Assembly: GCA_902781095.1 (NCBI GenBank)
Contig: CACZHW010000032.1
Location: 1 to 41,685, forward strand
DNA: 41,685 bases
Source of the DNA: an uncultured Eubacteriales bacterium
GTDB lineage: Bacteria > Bacillota > Clostridia > Christensenellales > Aristaeellaceae
Direction: 5' to 3'
In this document: piece after piece, positions 1 through 10,118 of the stretch
Layout: each line of letters starts with the position of its first letter
Numbering within the stretch: the stretch's first letter is position 1
Notes under the pieces: model-generated
The model's input: only the letters and a program-made list of their open reading frames with translations
The model's database searches: none
What the model was told of the DNA's origin: nothing
Position numbers and translations under genes: made by a program

Positions 1-1616
1 AGCGCGCCCATGGCGATGCCGATGTCGGCGCGGGCGAGCACCGGCGCGTCGTTGATGCCGTCGCCGACGAAGGCGAGGGTCTCGCCCCTGCCTTTTTCCT
101 TCAGCAGGTCTTCCACCCGGCTGACCTTGTCCTCGGGCAGCAGGCCGGCGTACACCTCGTCGACGCCGACCGCCCGTGCGACTTCCGCTGCGACGGCGTC
201 GGTGTCGCCCGTCAGCATCACGGTCTTGCGCACGCCGGCGCGGCGCATCGCCGAGAGCGCGGCGCCGGCGTTCTCCTTGATTTCGTCCGAGATGAGAATG
301 TGCCCCGTGTAGCGCCCGTCCACGGCGGTGTGGACGATCGCGCCGGCGGTGTGACACGGGGTGCATTCCACGTTCAGCTGCCCCATCAGCTTTTCGTTGC
401 CGGCGGCGACCTTCTTTCCGTCCACCGTGGCCATGACGCCGTGGCCGCCGATTTCCTGTACGTCGGCGACCCTCGCGCGGTCCAGCGGTTTGCCGTAGGC
501 CTCGTGCAGGCTGCGGGCGATGGGGTGGCTGCTGGAACTCTCGGCCAGGGCGGCCAGTTCCAGCAGTTTGTCCTCGGCCATGCCCGCATGGTGGATGCCG
601 CGGACGGCGAAGACGCCGCGGGTGAGGGTGCCGGTCTTGTCCATGGCGACGATGCGGGCCTTGCCCAGCGCCTCCAGGTAATTGGAACCCTTGATGAGGA
701 TGCCGCGGCGGCTGGCGCCGCCCAGCCCGGCGAAGAACGTGAGGGGGATGGAGATGACCAGCGCGCAGGGGCAGGAGATGACCAGGAAGGTCAGCGCGCG
801 GTAGAGCCAGTCCGCAGGCCGGGGATCCTGCCCCAGAAGCAGCAGGAAAAGCGGCGGCAGGACGGCCAGCGCCAGCGCGCCTGCGCAGACGGCAGGCGTG
901 TACACGCGGGCGAAGCGGGCGATGAAGTCCTCCGAACGCGACTTGCTGGAACTGGCGTTTTCCACCAGGTCCAGGATGCGGCTGGCGGTGGATTCACCGA
1001 AGGCCCGCGTCGTGCGGACGCGCAAAAGGCCGCTCTGGTTGATGCAGCCGCTGAGCACCTCGTCCCCCGGGCGGACCGTGCGCGGGACGCTTTCACCCGT
1101 CAGCGCCGCGGTGTCCAGCGCGGATTCTCCGTCGGTCACCACACCGTCGATGGGCACCTTTTCGCCCGGGCGGACGACGATTTCGCTGCCGATTTCCACC
1201 TCGTCCGGGTCGACTGCGATGAGCTCCCCGTCCACCTCGATGTTGGCCGTGTCGGGACGGATGTCCATGAGCTCGCTGATGCTGCGCCGGCTGCGGCCGA
1301 CGGCGACGGACTGGAACAGCTCGCCGACCTGGTAGAACAGCATGACGGCGACAGCCTCCACGTAATCGCCCGTGGAGGTGAGGGCGAGGACGAAAGCGCC
1401 GACGGTCGCGATGGCCATGAGAAAGTTCTCGTCGAAGACCTGGCGATTGAGGATGCCCTTCCACGCTTTTTTCAGGATGTCGTGACCGATGATGCCGTAG
1501 GGGATCAGGTATAGAAAAAAGCGGAGCAGGCGGGGAGCCGGGAGAAACTGCAGCACGACGAGCAGCGCGGCCGCAAGAAGGATGCGCTGCAGCGTGCGCT
1601 TCTGCTTTTTATTCAT
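1..1616 (-). CDS. Heavy-metal translocating P1B-type ATPase (Zn/Cd/Co class), C-terminus beyond the window
   Basis: Membrane pump that exports soft divalent metals at the cost of ATP. The visible 538 residues start at the ATG at 1614-1616 and contain the family motifs in order: an N-terminal membrane region, the actuator-domain TGES loop, the SCPCAL metal-translocation motif in the membrane, the DKTGTLT phosphorylation site, the SSSHPIA nucleotide-binding motif and the GDGINDAP hinge. The CPC motif together with HP places it in the Zn/Cd/Pb (CadA/ZntA-like) group by family knowledge; the exact metal is inferred. It has no N-terminal HMA domain: that domain is a separate upstream gene whose TGA overlaps this ATG (ATGA), so the two are translationally coupled. 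The last transmembrane helices lie left of base 1. Confidence 0.93.
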   Translation of the reverse strand, partial: MNKKQKRTLQRILLAAALLVVLQFLPAPRLLRFFLYLIPYGIIGHDILKKAWKGILNRQVFDENFLMAIATVGAFVLALTSTGDYVEAVAVMLFYQVGELFQSVAVGRSRRSISELMDIRPDTANIEVDGELIAVDPDEVEIGSEIVVRPGEKVPIDGVVTDGESALDTAALTGESVPRTVRPGDEVLSGCINQSGLLRVRTTRAFGESTASRILDLVENASSSKSRSEDFIARFARVYTPAVCAGALALAVLPPLFLLLLGQDPRPADWLYRALTFLVISCPCALVISIPLTFFAGLGGASRRGILIKGSNYLEALGKARIVAMDKTGTLTRGVFAVRGIHHAGMAEDKLLELAALAESSSSHPIARSLHEAYGKPLDRARVADVQEIGGHGVMATVDGKKVAAGNEKLMGQLNVECTPCHTAGAIVHTAVDGRYTGHILISDEIKENAGAALSAMRRAGVRKTVMLTGDTDAVAAEVARAVGVDEVYAGLLPEDKVSRVEDLLKEKGRGETLAFVGDGINDAPVLARADIGIAMGA

Positions 1617-1831
1617 AGAAAGATCTCGCAATCGTCCTCGACCTTTTTGCAGGCGGACAGGACGGCGGGCATCACGGCCTTCGGATCCGCTCCCTCCTCG
1701 AACTCGACGATCATCTTGAGCAGCATGAAGTTTACGGTGGCATGGGCGACGCCGGGGGTGGCGTTGGCGGCTGCTTCCATCTTCGCGGCGCAGTTGGCGC
1801 AGTCCACATCGATCTTATAGGTCTTCTTCAT
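1613..1831 (-). CDS. Stand-alone heavy-metal-associated (HMA) domain protein
   Basis: A 72-residue ferredoxin-like HMA protein with the metal-binding CxxC motif in CANCAAKME near residue 11. It probably delivers metal to, or senses metal for, the P1B-ATPase encoded directly downstream, with which it shares an ATGA overlap. The start at 1831 is chosen because an AGGAGG sits 8 bases upstream; a longer reading frame to 1858 has no ribosome site. Most CadA-like pumps carry this domain at their own N-terminus, so here it is split into a separate small gene. The C-terminal DDCE segment might add metal ligands, which is inference. Confidence 0.88.
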   Translation of the reverse strand: MKKTYKIDVDCANCAAKMEAAANATPGVAHATVNFMLLKMIVEFEEGADPKAVMPAVLSACKKVEDDCEIFL

Positions 1832-1859
1832 GAGGGGAGTCCTCCTTTGACACTGCAAT

Positions 1860-1881
1860 CAATTAAACGTTTGCTTAATTG
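1860..1881. promoter_or_regulatory. Probable ArsR-family operator
   Basis: The inverted repeat CAATTAA-N8-TTAATTG lies in the divergent region, just downstream of the -10 of the minus-strand HMA/ATPase promoter. That is where an ArsR/SmtB repressor would block transcription until metal releases it. Seen: the symmetry and position. Inferred: binding by the adjacent ArsR protein. Confidence 0.6.
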
Positions 1882-1889
1882 TTGAACAC

Positions 1890-1918
1890 AGTATACTGCC
1901 GTCAGCGTTTCAAGTCAA
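1890..1918 (-). promoter_or_regulatory. Sigma-A promoter of the HMA/P1B-ATPase operon
   Basis: Read on the minus strand: TTGACT, 17 bases, TATACT. It fires leftward into the HMA and ATPase genes, with the operator immediately downstream. Confidence 0.7.
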
Positions 1919-1923
1919 GGGGT

Positions 1924-1952
1924 TTGCAAAATCTTTCCGCCTGTGTCATAAT
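1924..1952 (+). promoter_or_regulatory. Promoter of the arsR-type gene
   Basis: TTGCAA, 17 bases, CATAAT, ending about 30 bases before the arsR start codon. Confidence 0.6.
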
Positions 1953-1981
1953 AGGGCGGATTTTGAAAGCGGAGGAAACAC

Positions 1982-2389
1982 ATGCCCAAGAGGATATTGC
2001 CGCACAACCACGGCGAGGATCTGGAGCTGCTGCTGGAACGCATCCCGGAGACGGAAGGGCTGAGCCTCGCGGCGGATCTGTTTAAAGAGGTCAGCGACAG
2101 CACGCGGCTGCGCATCTTCTGGCTTCTGTGCCACTGCGAAGAGTGTGTGATCAACCTCTCCGCCGTGATGGACATGAGCCCGCCGGCCGTCTCCCACCAT
2201 CTGGCGAGGCTGCGCGCGGCCGGCCTCATCGTCTCCAGGCGGGAGGGCAAGGAGGTCTATTACCGCGCCGCGGAAACGAAGGCGGCGCAGTCGCTGCACC
2301 GCATGGTGGAGGATATGGTGGAAATCGCCTGCCCTGATCTCTTTACCGCCAGGGGGGATGCGGCCAGGAAGGATGCCGGGGCAAAATGA
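1982..2389 (+). CDS. ArsR/SmtB-family metal-sensing repressor
   Basis: A 135-residue winged-helix repressor, expected to bind the operator between it and the divergent metal-efflux genes and to leave DNA when metal binds. The helix-turn-helix is seen around residues 55-85 (SPPAVSHHLARLRAAGLI), followed by the wing (SRREGKEVYYRA). A cysteine cluster LCHCEEC near residues 48-55 occupies the place of the ELCxC metal site of ArsR/CadC-type sensors, which suggests a thiolate-rich site (Cd/Pb/As or Zn-like; inference). The start has a GGAGG six bases upstream. The N-terminal HNHGEDLE stretch could supply further ligands. Confidence 0.92.
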   Translation: MPKRILPHNHGEDLELLLERIPETEGLSLAADLFKEVSDSTRLRIFWLLCHCEECVINLSAVMDMSPPAVSHHLARLRAAGLIVSRREGKEVYYRAAETKAAQSLHRMVEDMVEIACPDLFTARGDAARKDAGAK

Positions 2390-2485
2390 TCTGTTCCGCC
2401 GCCTGCCCGCAGGGAGCCGGCGCGACAGGCAGACACTGAAAGACAAGACGGCAGCGGAGAGGCTGCTGCGGAAAGGGAGAGACCG

Positions 2486-3355
2486 ATGGCTTATCGGATT
2501 TTTACGGACGCGAGCGCGGACATCAGCGAGGATTTGATGCGGGATGTGCCGCCGGTTGACATGATCCCCATGGAGGTCATCCTGGACGGGGAGGAGCATC
2601 TCTTCGGGCCGGGCGGCGACCTGGAGGTCAAATCCTTCTATGAGCGGCAGCGGGCGGGCAAGTTCGCCAGCACGTCCGCCATCAACCCGGAGGCCTACCG
2701 AAAGGCCTTCGTGCCGGTGCTTCAGGCGGGGGAGGACATCCTGCACGTCGGCCTTACGCAGGGGCTGTCGAGCACCTTTTCCACCTGCTGCCTGGTGATG
2801 GACGAACTGCGCGAGGAATTCCCGGAGCGCAAGATCATCGCGGTGGAGCCGTACTGCGCCTCCGTCGGGCTGGGCATGCTCATCCACGAGATGTCGCGCA
2901 AGAAGGCGGAGGGGATGACCATCGAGGAGCTGGCGGCCTGGGTGGAGGAGAACCGCCTGCACATCTGCCACTGGTTCACGGTGGATATCTTCGATCACCT
3001 GAAGCACGGCGGCAGGGTCTCCGCGGCGGCCGCCGCCATCGGCACGGTGCTGCAGATCAAGCCGCTGCTGCACATCGAGGCGGACGGCACGCTGAAGGTC
3101 ATCGCCAAGCCGCGCGGCCGCAAGCAGGCGATCCGCCAGCAGATGGGATACATGAAGGACAACTGGAAGCGCGAGATGGGCAATCTCGTGCTCATCGGCC
3201 ACGGAGACGACCAGGAGGCGTGCGACCAGCTGAAGGCCGCGGTCCTGGCGGAGTATCCGGACGCGGATGTGCGCACGGCCTACATCGGCGCGCTCATCGG
3301 CGCGCACACCGGCCCGGGCATGCTGGCGCTCATCCACTGGGGAGAGAAGCGGTAA
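2486..3355 (+). CDS. DegV family fatty-acid-binding protein
   Basis: A 289-residue DegV (FakB-like) protein. Such proteins bind a fatty acid and, in FakA/FakB systems, present it to a kinase for phosphorylation and incorporation into phospholipids. Family signatures visible in order: TDASADI near the N-terminus, the TSAINP loop, the GLTQGLSSTF motif that holds the fatty-acid carboxylate, GGRVSAAAAAIG, KPLLHI.ADG and the C-terminal IGAHTGPG. Length is normal. No FakA kinase gene is adjacent, so the partner must lie elsewhere. A strong hairpin terminator follows. Confidence 0.93.
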   Translation: MAYRIFTDASADISEDLMRDVPPVDMIPMEVILDGEEHLFGPGGDLEVKSFYERQRAGKFASTSAINPEAYRKAFVPVLQAGEDILHVGLTQGLSSTFSTCCLVMDELREEFPERKIIAVEPYCASVGLGMLIHEMSRKKAEGMTIEELAAWVEENRLHICHWFTVDIFDHLKHGGRVSAAAAAIGTVLQIKPLLHIEADGTLKVIAKPRGRKQAIRQQMGYMKDNWKREMGNLVLIGHGDDQEACDQLKAAVLAEYPDADVRTAYIGALIGAHTGPGMLALIHWGEKR

Positions 3356-3392
3356 AGCACCCTGCACCCGAAACGGGTTTGACAGCAATTTA

Positions 3393-3427
3393 GACACCGG
3401 CGTGACGAGGGTCACGCCGGTGTCTTT
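3393..3427 (+). terminator. Intrinsic terminator after the DegV gene
   Basis: A 14-bp perfect stem (3393-3406 with 3411-3424), loop GAGG, followed by TTT. The T-run is short but the stem is very stable. Confidence 0.75.
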
Positions 3428-3486
3428 CAGTTATGCTTCGGTTTTCGGCCGGGCGTAAAATACGGAGGGGATAAAGGGGCAAAAGC

Positions 3487-4718
<1,232 letters not shown>

Positions 4719-4725
4719 GGAACGG

Positions 4726-4754
4726 TTGCCAATCCGGTAAAAACCGTGTATAAT
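4726..4754 (+). promoter_or_regulatory. Promoter of yajC
   Basis: TTGCCA, 17 bases, TATAAT, just after the tgt stop codon. yajC therefore has its own promoter besides read-through from tgt. Confidence 0.7.
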
Positions 4755-4798
4755 GCCCTAATGATTCAATAATCAGCCTTTGAAAGGATGTGTTTCCC

Positions 4799-5212
4799 AT
4801 GACCGAACTGATGAACAAGCTGATGCTCGCCGGCACCGCCCTCGCGGAGGAAGCCGCCGGCACCGCTGCCGCGGCCGGAGAAGAGATTCCCCCGATGAAT
4901 ACGGCGCTGGCAATGATCATCCAGCTGCTGCCCATGATCCTCATCTTCGTGGTGTTCTACTTCATGCTGATCCGTCCGCAGCGCAAGAAGGACAAGGAAG
5001 CCAAGGAAATGCTGAACAGCCTGAAGGTGGGCGACCATATCACCACCATCGGCGGCATCAACGCGACGATCACCGGCATCAAGGACCAGACGCTGACCGT
5101 GGAGCTTGGCGCGCCCGGAACCCAGACCAAGACGCTGATGAGCATCGAGCGCTGGGCCGTGCGCAACGTGAACCAGCTTTCCGTCGCCAATGACTCCGAG
5201 ACGCTGATCTGA
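4799..5212 (+). CDS. yajC: Preprotein translocase subunit YajC
   Basis: Small accessory membrane subunit of the Sec translocon (with SecDF). It is a 137-residue protein with one hydrophobic segment at about residues 38-58, followed by the family signature YFMLIRPQRKKDKE and then LKVGDHITTIGGI, the cytoplasmic beta domain. Its N-terminus before the membrane helix (about 35 residues, rich in Ala and Glu) is longer than in most YajC proteins. The ATG at 4799 has AAGGA about 10 bases upstream; a GTG at 4790 is too close to it. No secD/secF follows here, and a hairpin terminator comes next. Confidence 0.94.
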   Translation: MTELMNKLMLAGTALAEEAAGTAAAAGEEIPPMNTALAMIIQLLPMILIFVVFYFMLIRPQRKKDKEAKEMLNSLKVGDHITTIGGINATITGIKDQTLTVELGAPGTQTKTLMSIERWAVRNVNQLSVANDSETLI

Positions 5213-5240
5213 GCATCGGCACCCCTAACCGCATGAACGG

Positions 5241-5278
5241 CCGGCCTCTTTCGTGTGCGAAGGAGGCCGGTGCTTTTA
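5241..5278 (+). terminator. Intrinsic terminator after yajC
   Basis: A 13-bp stem (5241-5253 with 5258-5270, one G.U), loop TGTG, then TGCTTTT. It directly precedes the ribosome site of the HAD gene. Confidence 0.8.
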
Positions 5279-5292
5279 AAGGAGCACATCTT

Positions 5293-6135
5293 ATGGCAGA
5301 CGGACGCGGAACCTACAATCTGATCGCCTTCGATATGGACGGCACGCTGCTCGATTCCGAAAAGCGGCTGCACGCGCCGGTGCTGGAGGCAATCCGTCAG
5401 GCGCTGGAGGCGGGAAAGCGGGTGGCCCTGTCGACGGGGCGCACGCGCACGGAGCTGGAAGCGTACCGGGAGGCACTGCAGGCCGTACCGCTGGGCATCC
5501 TGGCCAGCGGAGCGATCCTGTACGATTTCCGGCAGGAGCGAACCCTCTGGCGCGCGGCCTTCACGCCGGAGCAGCTGGACACGCTGGAGCGCGTATCGCG
5601 GATGGAGGACATCCTCATCCTGGTGAAGCGGGACGCAGGGCTTTTGCTGGAAAACGGCGCGCTGGAGCGCTGGAGCCGGTACGAAAAGGCGAAGGAAGCG
5701 GCGCTTTTCTGGAAAGACGCGGATTACACGGACGATCTGCGCGCGGTTCTGCGCAGCCGGCCGGAGGGCGTGGAGAAGATCAACTTCTGCCACGCGGATC
5801 CGCAGGCCAGGAAGCGGACGAAGGAGCGGCTCGCGCCTTACGGCATGGAGATGGCGGAATCCAATCGTGCGGTGCTGGAGATTTCGCCGCCCGGCGTGAA
5901 CAAGGGAACCGCGCTGCTGCGCCTGTGCGGGCTGACCGGGGTGCCGGTGCAGGAGAGCATCGCCGTGGGCGACGCGGACAACGATCTGCCGATGCTGCGC
6001 ACGGCGGGGCTGGGCATCGCGATGGGCAACGCGACGGAGGAGGTCCGGGCGGCCGCCGGCGCGGTCGTAGCCGACTGCGATCACGACGGCTGCAGGGAGG
6101 CCATCCGGCGCTTTCTGCTCTCAATTGACGAATGA
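5293..6135 (+). CDS. Cof-type HAD-IIB family hydrolase
   Basis: A 280-residue haloacid-dehalogenase phosphatase of the Cof/YbiV type; these act on sugar phosphates, FMN, PLP or similar small phosphorylated metabolites. Motif I is FDMDGTLLDS (nucleophile Asp near residue 14), motif II is ALSTGRT, and motif IV is GDADNDLPML near residue 229. The C2B cap lies between. The ATG at 5293 follows GGAG by 8 bases; an in-frame upstream ATG at 5233 would read through the terminator hairpin and is rejected. The substrate cannot be told from sequence. Confidence 0.92.
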   Translation: MADGRGTYNLIAFDMDGTLLDSEKRLHAPVLEAIRQALEAGKRVALSTGRTRTELEAYREALQAVPLGILASGAILYDFRQERTLWRAAFTPEQLDTLERVSRMEDILILVKRDAGLLLENGALERWSRYEKAKEAALFWKDADYTDDLRAVLRSRPEGVEKINFCHADPQARKRTKERLAPYGMEMAESNRAVLEISPPGVNKGTALLRLCGLTGVPVQESIAVGDADNDLPMLRTAGLGIAMGNATEEVRAAAGAVVADCDHDGCREAIRRFLLSIDE

Positions 6136-6153
6136 GGCTGCGCCCGGTATAAT
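6125..6153 (+). promoter_or_regulatory. Promoter of the TM2 protein / obg / yhbY group
   Basis: TTGACG, 17 bases, TATAAT, overlapping the end of the HAD gene and 30 bases upstream of the next start codon. Confidence 0.75.
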
Positions 6154-6182
6154 GGCGGGGACTAAGACGCGGGGAGGATAAC

Positions 6183-6737
6183 ATGGATCTGTTTCGTCCG
6201 GTTCTGCTTCAGGTGCGCGAGTGGCTGAAGCCGCTGGCCAATATGAAGAACGCGATGAGTTTTAACCAGATTGTGACAGGGCTGATGGGCCGGACCGGCC
6301 TGCCTGCGGCGCTCAGACGCAGCGTGCAGGGCTGGGGCCTGGGCATTCTGGGCATCATCCTGGGCGCCGCGCTGGTGCTCAGCCTGCTGGCGCGCGCCAG
6401 GAGAGACGAGTGGTCCGTCAAATCCTGCTGGCAGGGGAAGAGCCTGTGGCTGGCGGCCCTTCTGGCGCTGCTGTTCGGCGCCGTCGGAGCGCACCGCTTC
6501 TATTTGCGCCGGCACGTGACCGGCGCCGTGCAGGCCGCCGGGCTGCTGCCGTTCCTCAGCGGCGCTTTCCTGCTGGGGGAGGCCAGAATGATGGACTTCG
6601 TCGTTTTAAGCGACAACGTGGTCGGCGGGATCATCCTGTTTGCAGCAGGACTCATCTTCGTCGTCTGGCGGCTGCTGGACCTGTTCATGATCCTCTTCGG
6701 CGGGCTGACGCCGAGAAAGAAAAAGCCGCGTAAATGA
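6183..6737 (+). CDS. TM2 domain-containing membrane protein
   Basis: A 184-residue integral membrane protein of unknown function. Hydrophobic segments are visible at about residues 52-70, 88-105, 118-132 and 145-172. The TM2 signature is in the central part: a helix ending in GAVGAHRFYLRR, then a second helix ending WRLLDLFMILFGG. It ends in a basic tail (RKKKPRK). The N-terminal 50 residues are soluble and unassigned. It lies 11 bases upstream of obg and is probably co-transcribed with it; a GGAGG precedes the start. TM2 neighbours of obg are not a standard arrangement, so the role is open. Confidence 0.8.
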   Translation: MDLFRPVLLQVREWLKPLANMKNAMSFNQIVTGLMGRTGLPAALRRSVQGWGLGILGIILGAALVLSLLARARRDEWSVKSCWQGKSLWLAALLALLFGAVGAHRFYLRRHVTGAVQAAGLLPFLSGAFLLGEARMMDFVVLSDNVVGGIILFAAGLIFVVWRLLDLFMILFGGLTPRKKKPRK

Positions 6738-6745
6738 AAGGATAG

Positions 6746-8008
<1,263 letters not shown>

Positions 8009-8020
8009 AGGAGCATGACG

Positions 8021-8311
8021 ATGTTAACCAGCAAACAGCGCGCGTATCTGCGCGGCCTGGCCAACACCCAGGAACCGATTTTACACGTGGGCAAGGACGG
8101 CGTGGGGGCAAACCTCGTGCGCCAGGCGGACGACGCTCTCACGGCGCGGGAGTTGATCAAGGGCACCGTGCTGCAGAACTGCCCCATCACCGCCCGGGAG
8201 GCGCTGGACACCCTGTGCGAAGAGACGGGCGCGGACCCGGTGCAGACCATCGGGAACCGCTTCGTGCTCTACCGCGCGAGGGAGAAGGACCCGGAGATCG
8301 TGCTGCCGTAA
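8021..8311 (+). CDS. yhbY: YhbY-type CRM-domain RNA-binding protein
   Basis: A 96-residue single-CRM-domain protein that binds pre-50S ribosomal particles. Visible features are LTSKQRAYLRGLAN, the KDG/VGK motif around residue 24 (HVGKDGVGANL) and the C-terminal GNRFVLYR strand. The ATG at 8021 is preferred to one at 8015 because GGAG (8009-8012) is then 8 bases away. It forms a ribosome-biogenesis pair with obg. An intrinsic terminator ends the unit. Confidence 0.95.
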   Translation: MLTSKQRAYLRGLANTQEPILHVGKDGVGANLVRQADDALTARELIKGTVLQNCPITAREALDTLCEETGADPVQTIGNRFVLYRAREKDPEIVLP

Positions 8312-8334
8312 GCAGACACCTCCGGCATCAAGAC

Positions 8335-8373
8335 AAAAGAGGCAGGGTGAAATGACGCCTTACCTCTTTTTCT
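8335..8373 (+). terminator. Intrinsic terminator after yhbY
   Basis: AAAAGAGG (8335-8342) pairs with CCTCTTTT (8363-8370), extended by further pairs with a mismatch and G.U. The sequence runs into a T-tract and looks bidirectional. Confidence 0.75.
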
Positions 8374-8407
8374 TATGCCCGATACCCATGAAATATGCAG
8401 GCTAGGA

Positions 8408-8467
8408 TTTGAGAAAATGCAAAATGACGCGTATTATGTTGACAATTTCTCAAAAAGTGATTATAAT
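8408..8467 (+). promoter_or_regulatory. Consensus promoter of the putP-like gene with a flanking inverted repeat
   Basis: A perfect TTGACA (8439-8444), 17 bases, TATAAT (8462-8467). A 9-bp perfect inverted repeat, TTTGAGAAA at 8408-8416 and TTTCTCAAA at 8446-8454, has one arm between the -35 and -10. That is a typical repressor-operator position. The regulator is not identifiable nearby. Confidence 0.75.
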
Positions 8468-8550
8468 GCAGCAAATTCCGGACAAAACCAAGGCGGCCGC
8501 ACAGATCCTCACCGCCAGCGCGCGGGGAGGGCGGCAGAAAGAGGTGTACC

Positions 8551-10005
8551 GTGAAGCTGTCGGAAATCGTGGTCTTCATCCTGTACCTGGTCTTCATGCT
8601 GGGCATCGGCATCCGCTTCTTCCTGAAGGGAAAGGGCGGAGGCGAAAAGACGTACTTTTTGGGCGACCGCCAGATGGGACCGTGGGTGTCTGCCCTCTCT
8701 GCGGGCGCTTCGGATATGAGCGCCTGGGTGCTGATGGGGCTGCCCACCTCCATTTATGCGCTGGGCCTGGGCCAGATCTGGATCCCCATCGGGCTGGCCG
8801 TCGGATACGCCCTCAGCTGGATTTATGAGGCACCGCGGCTCCGACGCTTCTCCATCGAGGCGAAGGATTCCATCACCCTTCCGCAGTACCTGACGAACCG
8901 CTTTCTGGAGCAGTCGCACGCGCTGCAGATTTTATGCGCGGTCGTCTTCCTCGCGGCGTACACCATCTACTCGGCCTCGAGCATGAAGTCCTGCGGAACG
9001 CTCTTTCATACCGTTACGGGCATGGACGCGACGCTTGCGATGTATCTGGCCGCGATCATCATCGTCGCCTATACGTTCCTGGGCGGGTTCTCAGCCGTTT
9101 GCTGGACGGATTTTTTTCAGGGCATGCTCATCCTGGCGGCCCTTCTGATTGCGCCCGTCTTCGCGGCCGGGTCGCTCGAGGCCTCGGGAAGCCAGCCGCT
9201 TCCGGAGGGCTTTCTGAACCCGCTCGCAGACTGGCGGAGCGTCGTCTCGGGGCTGACCTGGGGGCTTGGCTACTTCGGCATGCCGCACATCATCATCCGC
9301 TTCATGTCCCTGCGTTCACAGAAGGAGATGAAGAAGTCCGCCGCCATCGGCATCACCTGGACGGTGCTGATCCTGTGCTTCGCGGCGGCTGTGGGCATCA
9401 TCGGCCGGCTGTTCCTCGGGTTCGACGAGGAGGTCAACGGCAAATCCCTGGTGTTCATCACGATGGTGCGGCGGATTTTCCCGGGCGTCATCTCCGGCAT
9501 CCTGCTTTCGGCGGTCCTGGCGGCCTCCATGAGTACGGCGGACAGCCAACTGCTGGCCGCGGCTTCCGCATTCGCAAGCGATGTCTACAAGCCGGTGATC
9601 CGAAAAAACAGGGCGACGGATGCCGAAATGCTGTGGGCGGGCCGCTGGGTCGTGCTGGCCGTGGCGATGGTGAGCCTGATGATCGCCTCCAGCCCGAACT
9701 CCGGTTCCATCATGGCGCTGGTGGAGAACGCGTGGGGCATTTTCGGCGCGGCCTTCGGGCCTTCGGTGCTCCTCAGCCTCTTCTGGCGGCGGTTCAATTT
9801 CGCGGGCGCGGCCGCCGGAATCTGCGCCGGAGCCGCGGTAGACGTTTTGTGGCTGCTGCTGTTGCCCTGGACGGGGATTTACGAATTGTTGCCGGGCTTT
9901 GCGGCCGGCCTTGCGGCGGGCATCGTGGTTTCCCTGCTGACACCGGCGCCTTCCGGCGATGTGACGGCGCTGTTTGACCGGGCAATCGCCGCAAAGGACG
10001 ACTGA
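8551..10005 (+). CDS. Sodium:solute symporter, PutP-like (proline-type)
   Basis: A 484-residue transporter of the sodium/solute symporter (SSS) family with about 13 hydrophobic segments. It closely follows the PutP pattern: GDRQMGPWVSALSAGASDMSAWVLMGLP, GLGQIWIPIGL, GGFSAVCWTDFFQG, GYFGMPHIIIRFMSLRS and AASMSTADSQLL. The MSTADSQLL stretch holds the Na+-site Ser/Thr residues of TM8. The likely substrate is proline, by similarity to PutP. The start is a GTG with AGAGGTG five bases upstream. The gene is monocistronic, between a consensus promoter and a weak hairpin at 10005-10026, with an 80-base GC-rich leader. Confidence 0.93.
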   Translation: MKLSEIVVFILYLVFMLGIGIRFFLKGKGGGEKTYFLGDRQMGPWVSALSAGASDMSAWVLMGLPTSIYALGLGQIWIPIGLAVGYALSWIYEAPRLRRFSIEAKDSITLPQYLTNRFLEQSHALQILCAVVFLAAYTIYSASSMKSCGTLFHTVTGMDATLAMYLAAIIIVAYTFLGGFSAVCWTDFFQGMLILAALLIAPVFAAGSLEASGSQPLPEGFLNPLADWRSVVSGLTWGLGYFGMPHIIIRFMSLRSQKEMKKSAAIGITWTVLILCFAAAVGIIGRLFLGFDEEVNGKSLVFITMVRRIFPGVISGILLSAVLAASMSTADSQLLAAASAFASDVYKPVIRKNRATDAEMLWAGRWVVLAVAMVSLMIASSPNSGSIMALVENAWGIFGAAFGPSVLLSLFWRRFNFAGAAAGICAGAAVDVLWLLLLPWTGIYELLPGFAAGLAAGIVVSLLTPAPSGDVTALFDRAIAAKDD

Positions 10006-10030
10006 AATGCCCTCCGGACGGCATTTGTTC
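10005..10030 (+). terminator. Weak hairpin terminator after the symporter gene
   Basis: AAATGCC (10005-10011) pairs with GGCATTT (10020-10026), followed by GTTCTT. It begins at the stop codon and abuts the next promoter. Confidence 0.45.
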
Positions 10031-10059
10031 TTGACAGACGGCGGGGGTCTCCTTATAAT
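10031..10059 (+). promoter_or_regulatory. Consensus promoter of the DUF3798 ABC-transport operon
   Basis: TTGACA, 17 bases, TATAAT, 60 bases before the first gene of the operon. Confidence 0.85.
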
Positions 10060-10118
10060 AGGTGACAAATTGCAAAGGGGGTTCGCCCATCTCTGCAAAG
10101 TATGAAGGAGGATAAACC

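Noticed and set aside
300..1514. 404-codon open frame on the plus strand
   Set aside because: It is the antisense of the P1B-ATPase, with a His/Asp/Arg/Ala-rich composition typical of shadow frames in GC-rich DNA and no motif.
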